Shown in pieces: positions 56,300 to 64,000 of a DNA stretch of 64,000 bases. The stretch spans positions 124,001 to 188,000 of the forward strand of contig JBBHKE010000656.1 in the NCBI GenBank assembly GCA_037447655.1, given 5' to 3'. Position 1 is the stretch's first letter. Every line of letters begins with the position of its first letter. The DNA is from Zygnema cylindricum. Lineage: Eukaryota > Streptophyta > Zygnematophyceae > Zygnematales > Zygnemataceae. The notes beneath the pieces were generated by a model, which saw nothing but the letters and a program-made list of their open reading frames with translations, was not told where the DNA came from and did not search any database. The translations under genes were made by a program, and so were the position numbers.

Positions 56300-56308
56300 C
56301 TCCCCTTA
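56300..56308 (-). promoter_or_regulatory. Polypurine tract of Copia VII
   Basis: Minus strand TAAGGGGAG directly abuts the LTR start TGTAGAA; primes plus-strand DNA synthesis in LTR elements. Confidence 0.8.
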
Positions 56309-56312
56309 TTTT

Positions 56313-57752
56313 CTAGTCAATCTTTAATTTCAGACCACACTTTTCCCTGCACAAAATTAGCTTAGGGGAAGGCACAGGTTTGGTCATCATATCTGCTACC
56401 ATCTCACTATCTGGTCGGTACTCTAAGCTGATTATTTTGTTTTCTACTTTCTCTCTAACAAAGCTGAGTCTAATGTCCATGTGTTTAGCTTTAAAATGAT
56501 GTTTAGGATTGGCAGAAATAACGATTGCTGCCTGATTTTCACAAAAAAATTTATGCACACCACTCTTAAGGTGACCAAGCTCACCAAGCAAAGACTTGAC
56601 CCACATCAATTCTTTTACAGCAGAGCAAGAGGCCATATGCTCAGCCTCCATGGTGGACTGAGCAATAACTTTTTGCTGTTTGCTACTCCAACAGCAAGCC
56701 CCATCACCCACATATAATACATATCCAGAAGTGCATCTTCTCATGGGAGCATCACCATAACTGATATCACTCCAAGTAGTGATGTCAGTATTCTCCCCAC
56801 CCAAATGCAACCATAGATCCCTAGTTCCTATCAAATATCTAAGGACTCTCTTAGCTGCCTCCCAATCCCTCTTAGTGGGAGCATTTAGACTTCTACTCAG
56901 CACTCCTACAGCTGCAGCTAAATCTGGCCGGGTACAATTCATAAAATAGATTAGACTTCCCACTACTTGCTTGTAAGGAATATTCTGCATGAACTTCTGT
57001 TCTTCAGGAGATAATTCCTCGTTTAAGACTATGACTCCTTCTTCCTCACTCCCCTCACTTCCCTTCTTCAACTCCATTGGAGTTGTACAACTATTAGCTT
57101 TATCCATTTGAAATTTTTCAAGCATGTTCCTTATTGCTTCCTTTTGAGTCAATGTTATAATTTTTCTTTTTCGGTCTCTCTCTACTTGAATTCCCAAAAT
57201 ATATTTTGCTTCCCCCATATCCTTCTTTTCAAATCTCCTCTTAAGATCGGTTTTCAGTTTATTAATTTTTTCCATTGATTTACTTAAGATGAGCAAATCA
57301 TCAACATAAATTGCAATAAAAATAAAACCTTCCTCATCTTCGAAAACATAGATTGAGTGATCTGAGCTGATCCGGATATATCCCAGACCGGTAAGAAACT
57401 CATCAAGCTTCTTATTCCACTGTCGAGGCGCCTGTTTCAAACCATAAAGAGATTTAATCAGCCGGCATACCTTACTCTCCTCTCTTTCCTCCACAAACCC
57501 TTCGGGTTGTCGCATGAAGATCTCCTCTTCCAATTTCCATGCAAAAAGGCTGTCTTGATGTCCATCTGGTGCACTTCCATGTCTTCCGCTGCTGCTAAGC
57601 TGAGAAGTATGCGGACGGAGGGAAATCTGACCACCGGGGCAAAGGTTTCCTCGTAGTCAAATCACTCTTTTTGAGTAAATCCTTTTGCCACTAAACGAGC
57701 CATGTAGCGCTCGATTGTGTTATCTGGGTTCAGTTTTAATTTGAAAACCCAC
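56313..57752 (-). pseudogene. Copia VII RT and RNase H
   Basis: A 406-codon frame (57533-56313) reads [39 protein letters not shown] with both catalytic Asp, GEAKYILGIQV, then RNase H SLIYFMNCTRPDLA, TWSDISYGD, STMEAEHMA, FCENQAA, KHMDIRLSFV and DMMTKPVPSPK, ending in a natural stop. Upstream, SKWVFKLKLNPDN and [13 protein letters not shown] are present but separated by an in-frame stop near 57669 and one-base shifts near 57540 and 57755. Confidence 0.88.
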
Positions 57753-59021
57753 TTAGAACTGATTCGTTTTTCGGTTAGGTGGACAATCCACCAGCTCCGA
57801 AGTATCGGCTGCCATAATTGAGGCCATCTCCTCATTGATGGCTGTCTTCCACCTGTTTCTTTCTGGACAAGTCATTGCCTCTATATAAGTTTGAGGTTCA
57901 TCTTGATGAGATGGTTTAGTTACCTTGTTATTAACCTGTTTTTCTTGTAGTCTTTTGCTACTTCTCCTTCCCCCCTCAAAATCTGAGGCTGGAATAGATG
58001 GTTCTCGTGGATTCTTTCGAACAAATTCGGCTTCTCCCCTATCCCTTGATTCCGAATCAATTTCCACCACATCTTCCGCTTCGGGTAGAGTTGTCACTGG
58101 AGTTTCCACAGTCGAGTCCTTTCCGGTCTGATTTGTATCTGCAAGAATGTCATCTTCTCTAAAACCCGGATAGTTAGGGAGCTCAAAGTCATCGGAATTT
58201 TCTGACTCAAATCTGATTTTTACTGACTTTGTATATTTGAAGGGATCCACAAACTTTCCCTCATCCATAACTACTAGATGTTTTACTAAGATTATATCTT
58301 CTCTTTTTAGATCATAAACTCTATGTCTTTTAACATCCTCATCATATCCTAATAAGTATCCCGGTTTTCCTTTAGGATCTAGCTTCCAATTAGACCGATC
58401 TGTATCTAGACTAAATACTTGACTGCCGAAAACCTTTAAGTGAGATAAGTCTGGTTTCCGGCCTGTCCATCTCTCATAAGGTGTTTGATCTTTTATAGCT
58501 GAAGTAAGAACTCTTTTTTTGAGGTAATTAGCATAGTTCATTGCTTTTGCCCAAAATCTTTTTCCTTTCCTCTTATCCGACAACATACTTCTAGCACTAT
58601 CACTTAGTGTTCTATTTAACCTTTCAGCTACCCCATTCTGTTCCGGGTTTTCTAGAGTTGTCTTATGGTGTTGGACCCCATCTTCCCTCAAAAAATCCTC
58701 AAACTATTTAGAAGTATACCCTCCACCATTGTCACTCCTTATTCTCTTGATTCAAGTTTCATGAAGTTTTTCGCTCCATGCTTTATATTGTCTAAAACAA
58801 TCTTGAGCTTCGGACTTGTTTTTCAAAAAATACACTCGGGAATACCGAGACCAATCAGCAGTGATAGTCATCATAAATTTCTTCCCCCCCGGTGAGGGCA
58901 CTTTAGCCGGTCCCCAAATATCTGTTTGTAATAGATCTAGAATTTTTTTCTCCCTTATAGGTGGCTGTTTTAGGAAAGGGTAATCTGTGTGTTTTACCTT
59001 GAGCACATCATCTACAATCAC
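57753..59021 (-). pseudogene. Copia VII integrase
   Basis: DIWGPAKVPSPGGKKFMMT gives the first catalytic Asp. After stops at about 58752 and 58692, the SDN and E motifs follow (RSDN-GG-YTS, NGVAERLNRTLSD). The C-terminal part has ERWTGRKPDLSHLKVFG, GYLLGYDEDVKRHRVYD and an acidic linker. Catalytic D, D and E are all retained. Confidence 0.82.
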
Positions 59022-59720
59022 TTATATTATCATTCTCACTAAACTTAATCCCTTCCACCACTCCCATCTTTTTCATCTCTCTTAACTTGTCTAGATTCAC
59101 ATGCCCAAGCCTCTTATGCCACATCATAATATCATGAACACCAGCATAATAAAGTTTCTTCTTTTCATTACTTAAAACCAGCCTAAACATCCCATGGCTA
59201 CCTTTCTCAGCAATGAAATAGACATCCTCCTCAAAACTAGCAGTAAAGACTCCTTCCCTAGTGCTAGTAAAAAAACCCTTATCATCTAATACGGATGTAG
59301 AGATGAGGTTTTTGTTCAGCTCCGGAATAAACAATACATCGGAGAATGTTACTATGGATGTCTTTCCTTCTACTAACACTTTCAAATCTACCGATCCTAC
59401 AAGAGTAGTGGTGACTATCCTTCCATCCCCGTACTCTATCTCTACGGTGGGAATATTTCTTATCTTAGTGAACAGGTGCCTATCCTTACACATGTGCATG
59501 GAGGCACCTGAATCTACAATCTAGCCTGCTTCACCTTTCAATCCACAGTAAGCACATTTCTGCCTTTGTGGTATTTCAACCTCGTTTTTCGCCTCTAACT
59601 CCTCATCCAAAAGGAGCTCATCGTCTTGTCCTCGAATTCCGCCTCATGAACCTGTGTCACAAGGGCCTTTTTCTTTCCTCTCGGTGTACCACCGGTCTGC
59701 CCCTCTTTTAACCGAAGCTC
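59008..59720 (-). pseudogene. Copia VII protease and zinc domain start
   Basis: IVDSGASMHMC at 59520-59485 keeps the active-site D-S-G, unlike Copia A and Copia II. Then IEYGDGRIVTTTLVG, ELNKNLIST and MWHKRLGHVNLDKLREM (His pair of the integrase zinc domain). A stop lies just upstream of the active site (about 59522) and frameshifts upstream. Confidence 0.8.
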
Positions 59721-60646
59721 GGTTAGCTTAGTGCACTATGCCATATAGTGCCCAGGTTTCTACAAAAATGACATAAACCTTTCGGAGTCCTTGGTCCGAA
59801 CTCGTCGGTCTGATTTTTCTGCTCCCTCCCGCTATAGTTTCCGACCGGTTTCCGGGAATCCTTGTTCCTCCAATCGGTCGCAGTTGCCAAGGCTTGGCCA
59901 CTCTTTCCTCCTCTTCGGATCTCAATCATATTCTCCCGAACAAGAATCATCCCTACCACTAAGTTCCATATCCACCTTAAGTCCGGCAAGTCCTGCACAC
60001 GATTCACTATGTTCTCGAACTCATCGGGTAACTTCATCAGTTAACAATTAACCTTTTCTTTGTCACTAAAATCTTTTCCCGCACTCTCTAGCTCCATGAA
60101 GAGTGTAGCAAGCTCATTGCAAAAATCGAACATCTTCCCCCCTTTGTATACATACACCTTAACTTTCTAATCAGCCAACTGTTGTTGCTGAATCGTACCA
60201 TTTCGGTACATCTCTATGAGAGCCATCCAAAGATCGGATGCCCTTTCTCCCTGCAAATGAGGACATGCAAGTCCTAGAGTGAGATGGCGTAGGATGAAGT
60301 GCTTTGCCGCCATATTGTTGAAGTCCCAGGTTTCAGTATAATTCTCCTCGTTCCTCCGAATAGGTGACATGAATGCCGAACCAGTTGCTATTGGTGTGGT
60401 TGCCTCCTTCTCCTTTCCTTTGTCCACCACCTCTCCATCTTTTATTTCCTCCGTTGAAGGTGGATCCTCTTTTCTGGTGAATCTGCTTCCTCCAAACCTT
60501 GGAGGAATTCCAAGACTTGATCGACGCCCCAACCGTCCACTCACTATCCCCCAAAACCTTTTTTCGCATTGAGCTCCTATCATCATATTTTCCGAATATA
60601 TGAAGCCAGTTCCATTAAAGATTAGTACCCTAGAGGGTGGGCCCAT
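59721..60646 (-). pseudogene. Copia VII gag
   Basis: Starts at the primer-site ATG (60646): MGPPSRVLIFNGTGFIYSEN. Then DKGKEKEATTPIATGS, AAKHFILRHLTLGLAC, ERASDLWMALIEMYRNG, a stop near 60165, KLPDEFENIVNRVQDL, and a zinc knuckle (CHFCRN near 59765) thrown out of frame before its His and last Cys. Forms the particle shell in the family. Confidence 0.82.
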
Positions 60647-60650
60647 AACC
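60637..60650 (-). promoter_or_regulatory. Primer-binding site of Copia VII, anticodon-arm type
   Basis: Minus strand GGTTATGGGCCCAC, perfect complement of the anticodon arm of plant initiator tRNA-Met, adjoining the LTR end (TTTTA, from CA). Confidence 0.82.
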
Positions 60651-61704
60651 TAAAACTCTGAGACCTCCATAAGTCCTCAGAGTGGACAGCTTCCAAGAAG
60701 CCTCTAAGATAACCCTGACCCCTTTGTGTTTCAGCAAAAATAATTGCCACCTTGGCAGACAAAAACTCTGACCAACTTCACCCCTGTGAAGACAAGACTC
60801 CTCTGAGTCGATAGCAAAAAGAATCTATGAATTTGCTCCCCTGAGCAGTTAGTTATGGAGGGTCAAAGTTGACCTTTTGTACAGAAGCTCTTTGGGAGAG
60901 AGGGTCCTATCTTCTAATTTTTCTAAGTCCTATCTCTCTCACAGACACTATCTACTGATGTACGGAACCAATCAGATTTCAGTTTCGTACACAAAAGTAC
61001 AGCTGCCGATGTACTTTATGTACCGCCATTGTACGACATGGCCTAAATGTCGACACGTGGTATGTCCGGATTCGCTCCCTTAATCCTCGGAGATGCTGCG
61101 ATCCAATGTCATTCCGCCACGTGTCATCCGATGTGGCGATGACCACAAACCGCCGAAATCCTCTTCCGCGATCTCGGCGTTAATTCCTGCCGTCCGATTA
61201 AATTCACATTTAATCGTAGCCGTAATAAATACATGCGCGGTATTCGTTTCACTAAAGAAATAAATGCGCGGTATTGGTTTCGTATCCGTACTGGAATCGG
61301 TACTTTTACGTTTATTGGATATATGTCTCCCGTAAACAGTTACAGTTAAATGAAATATCATACGTATAAATGTTTAACTAATTATCAAACCATATAGTAC
61401 ATAACACTACTCCTAGACTTAACGACTAAGGCTACCGGCTATTGGCTCCTGGCCGGCAGGTACCAGGATAAAATCATGTCGCCGGCACATATCTTTTAGT
61501 AAATTAAACCCCTAACTAAAATATATTTTCCCGTAAACCTCTGGATAGCCTAGGTAGCCATGGCTCTAGCTACTTCTCCAATTTCTCAGTGACTGCGACA
61601 AGTTTGAGAAGTTGGAGAGAGAAGTTAGAGGTAGACTGCCTCGGCTACTTACTTGTTTCTATTCAGAACTAGAAAATACTTAAAAAAGACCCTTAATTTC
61701 TACA
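60651..61704 (-). repeat. 5' LTR of Copia VII
   Basis: 1054 bp. Its inner terminal CA has changed to TA. Same length as the other LTR and the same module order. Confidence 0.92.
61415..61488 (+). repeat. tRNA-like module inside copia LTR
   Basis: Second LTR copy of the module at 56012-56083, with a few substitutions. Confidence 0.55.
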
Positions 61705-61709
61705 TACTA

Positions 61710-62088
61710 TAGGTGTACAAGAAGTACAACGGTATCTGTACCTTCTTGTACCTTGCACTCTTTTGATTAGATAGGTACACTAGTAGTAGGTTTAGAGAGG
61801 TAGTTTAGGACTTAGAATATTTCTTGGGTTTCAGCCTTTCTCCCAAAGAGCACTTGTATTTATAGGCCAACTTTGGTCAGCCATAACTAAATGCTCAGGG
61901 GAGCAATTTCAGTGATTCTTTTTGCTCCAGACTCAAAGGAGTCCAAGCTACACGAGGTGTAGTTGGTTAGAGTTTTTGCGTCCCAGGGTTGGACTTATTC
62001 TATGCCAGAGTCAAAACTAAAAATATTATTCTAGAGGCTTCACATAAGCTGGACGTTTTGTGTACCAATGGAGGTCAGAGAAATTACA
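61710..62088 (+). repeat. 5' LTR of Copia VI, right half
   Basis: Resumes the LTR after TACTA and ends AAATTACA directly before a damaged primer site. Shares 'gactcaaaggagtccaagct' and 'gtgtaccaatggagg' with other LTR ends. Confidence 0.75.
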
Positions 62089-62099
62089 GGTTAGGGTGC

Positions 62100-63010
62100 C
62101 CATTTTTAATGGAACAGGGTTCATTTATTAGGAAACCTTGATGAGGGGGTGCATTTTTTGAAAAACGGCTATGGGGCATTGTGAGAGGTCGTGTGCGTCC
62201 GCCATCTGCAAAATTTGGAGTTCCACCAAGGTTTGGAGGGTCTCACGTAACATGAGGATATGCGGGGGCAAAGGAAGTAGAGGATGTTGGAGAAAGCAAC
62301 GTGTTGGACACACGGAAGGAGAAGGGGAAGGAGAAACTCACACCGATGGCTACTAGATAAACTCCAATAGCAGATGTTCAGAAAATTGAGGCGAATGATA
62401 CTTAAATATGGGATTTCAAGAGTTTTTTGGCAACTCATTTTATTCTCGGGCATCTCACTAAAGGAGTGGCTACACCTCATCTTCATGTGGATAGGGCTGA
62501 CAAGTTGTAAGAAACTCTTGTCAACATTTACAAGAGTGGTATGATTCAGTAGCAGAAGATCAGAAGGTACAAGCATATGTGTACAAAGGGGGAAAGATGT
62601 TTAATATTTGTAATGACTTGGCTGGGTTATTCATGGAGTTGGAGAGTGCAAGGAAAAGAGAGACCGAGAAACAGAAGGTGAATGCTTTGCTAATGAAATT
62701 CCCAGATGAGTATGGGAACATTGTTAACAGGGTTTGGGATTTGTCAGATCATCTTTGGATCTGGGATTTCGTTGTGGGGATGATTTTGGTTCGGGAAAGC
62801 ATAATTGAGTTTCGTAACGGAGGAAAGAGTGTTCAAGCATTGGCTGCTGGAACTACCTTTAGGGGATAAGGATTACAAGAAACCTTATAGGAACTTTGGT
62901 GGAGGAGGAAGAGGAAATCATGACGGATCTGGACTAAGGGCGCCCTAGGGGCTTTGCCATTTTTGTAAGACGGCGGGACACTTCATGGCGTAATGCACTA
63001 AGTTGACGGA
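62100..63010 (+). pseudogene. Copia VI gag
   Basis: Fragments of the family gag: PIFNGTGFIY at the start, ILGHLTKGVATPHLH near 62450, MYKGGKMFNICNDLAGLFME, MKFPDEYGNIVNRVWDLSD and ILVRESIIEFRNGGKSVQAL. The zinc knuckle near 62955-63000 reads CHFCKTAGHFMA-stop-C. No start codon remains. Confidence 0.75.
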
Positions 63011-63540
63011 GTTGAGATTGAAGGTGGAACCGATTAGAAAATTGGCCGCAAGGAAAAACAAAGCATTTCTGGCGACACAAGTCATGGGAGAGGACTTCGA
63101 TGATGACGATGGAGAACTTCTCCTCAACGTGGAGTTGGAGGTGAAAGGTGAGCCGGAGATTCCAAAGAAGCAAAACTGTGCTTTTGGTGGAGTGAAAGAA
63201 GTTCTTGAAGAAGGATGGATCATTGATTGAGGAGCCTCTATGCATATGTGTAGAGAGAAATCATTGTTTACCAAAATGAGAAAGAACCCTACTATAGAGA
63301 TAAAGTATGGGGATGGGAGTATAGTGACCACTAATTTAGAGGGATTAGTAGATCTGAGAGTCTTAGTTGATGGTAAGACATCTATAGTAACTTTCTTTGA
63401 TGTACTTTTTATTTCTAGAGTTGTCTTATCTCTATATCGGTCTTAGATGATAATGGTTTTGAGACTAGTACTAAGATTGGAGTCTTTGTTGCTGTTTATG
63501 AGAAAGAAGCCTACTTCACAGCTGAAAAGGGTAGCAAAGG
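63011..63540 (+). pseudogene. Copia VI protease region
   Basis: An acidic segment (EDFDDDDGELLLNVELEVKG), then WIID-stop-GASMHMC, where TGA (63228-63230) replaces the Ser of the D-S-G-A-S active site. Then IEIKYGDGSIVTTNLEG and a frame break near 63420. Confidence 0.78.
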
Positions 63541-64000
63541 AATGTTTAGGCTGAATTTGAGTAATAAAAAGAAGGGAATTTACTATGCTTCTGTAAGTGA
63601 TTTGATGATGTGGCATAAAAGATTGGGACATGTGAATCTAGATAGATTGAAGGAAATGAAGAAAATGGGTGTAATTGAGTGAATACATTTTGGGGATAAT
63701 GAGACTTTGGATGATTCTAGTGGGTGTGCTTAAGGAAATGCCCACAGATTGCCTTTTCCAAAAGCCCCAAAATATAAGGGTGAAATGGCTTTAGACTTGG
63801 TTCATACTGATATATGGGGAACGGCCAAAGTGCCATCAGTTGGAAAGAAAAGAATTAAGCTTACTATCACTGATGCTTCATGAGACACTTATAAAGAGAG
63901 TGAGGAGTGATAATGGGGGGGAATTCACTTCTAAGGAGTTTGAGGATTACTTCAAAGAGGAAAGGGTTCAACACTTAAAGACTGTCGCAAAAAACCCAGA
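63541..64000 (+). pseudogene. Copia VI integrase start
   Basis: LMMWHKRLGHVNLDRLKEM holds the zinc-domain His pair, but the Cys pair is damaged (DDSSGCA-stop). The first core motif is DLVHTDIWGTAKVPSV. Then a deletion joins LTITDAS to the second core motif region near 63880-63930 (SDN-GGEFTS, frame-shifted). It runs to the window end. Confidence 0.75.

Larger units (their letters stand above)
55246..61704 (-). mobile_element. Copia VII, full-length copia
   Basis: 6459 bp with two 1054-bp LTRs (55246-56299 and 60651-61704) and a perfect 5-bp target duplication TACTA (55241-55245, 61705-61709). Primer site 60637-60650, polypurine tract 56300-56308. The order gag, protease, integrase, RT-RNase H is complete and most catalytic motifs are present. 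A handful of stops and frameshifts inactivate it. It lies head to head in the LTR of Copia VI. Confidence 0.93.
62089..64000 (+). mobile_element. Copia VI interior (continues off window)
   Basis: After the LTR comes GGTTAGGGTGCCCAT: compared with Copia A (6164-6200), a ~15-bp deletion between two ggg-type repeats removed most of the primer site and the gag ATG. Gag, protease and the start of integrase follow in broken frames. Confidence 0.8.

Overview
The window looks like nuclear DNA of a green plant or streptophyte alga. It is AT-rich and dominated by Ty1/copia and Ty3/gypsy LTR retrotransposons in nested layers, with hAT-like and Tourist-like (PIF/Harbinger) DNA elements between them. The only well supported host gene is built of LRR exons of 69-72 bp separated by GT..AG introns, as in plant LRR genes. 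Species cannot be named from sequence alone. I saw no rRNA, true tRNA, CRISPR or bacterial operon structure.

Layout. 1-805: end of an antisense copia LTR. 814-3340: decayed antisense gypsy pol. 3482-12971: a copia element (Copia A) whose 5' LTR holds an internally deleted copia (3699-5369) and whose gag holds a solo LTR (6847-7989). 12972-13650: CT-rich tract. 13690-14560: diverged copy of the 3' flank of the LRR gene. 14585-25085: an old copia/palindrome segment present twice in tandem; the first copy was split by a chromovirus (15385-24004), which carries its own solo LTR (19104-19941). 25441-30694: solo LTR, sense copia RNase H remnant, and an antisense copia (Copia II) with a tandem-repeat-rich LTR. 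31460-36092: antisense gene for LRR repeats, a Cys-rich segment, a PPPPSP-rich linker and a fucolectin-like F5/8C domain. 37330-44400 and 49019-53930: DNA-transposon territory. 44715-49018: two nested antisense copia fragments (Copia III and IV). 54672-64000: a sense copia (Copia VI) whose 5' LTR was split by a full-length antisense copia (Copia VII, 55246-61704, target duplication TACTA).

Most notable: (1) the LRR / proline-rich / fucolectin-like gene, whose seven visible exons keep phase through every junction; (2) a copia lineage whose primer-binding site matches the anticodon arm of initiator tRNA-Met, as in Drosophila copia, with the gag reading frame starting at the ATG inside that site; (3) a tRNA-like, SINE-like module kept antisense in the LTRs of these copia elements; (4) several insertions confirmed by target duplications and by empty-site copies within the same window.

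All retrotransposon genes seen here are broken or truncated. All homology statements come from reading the sequence; no database search was run.
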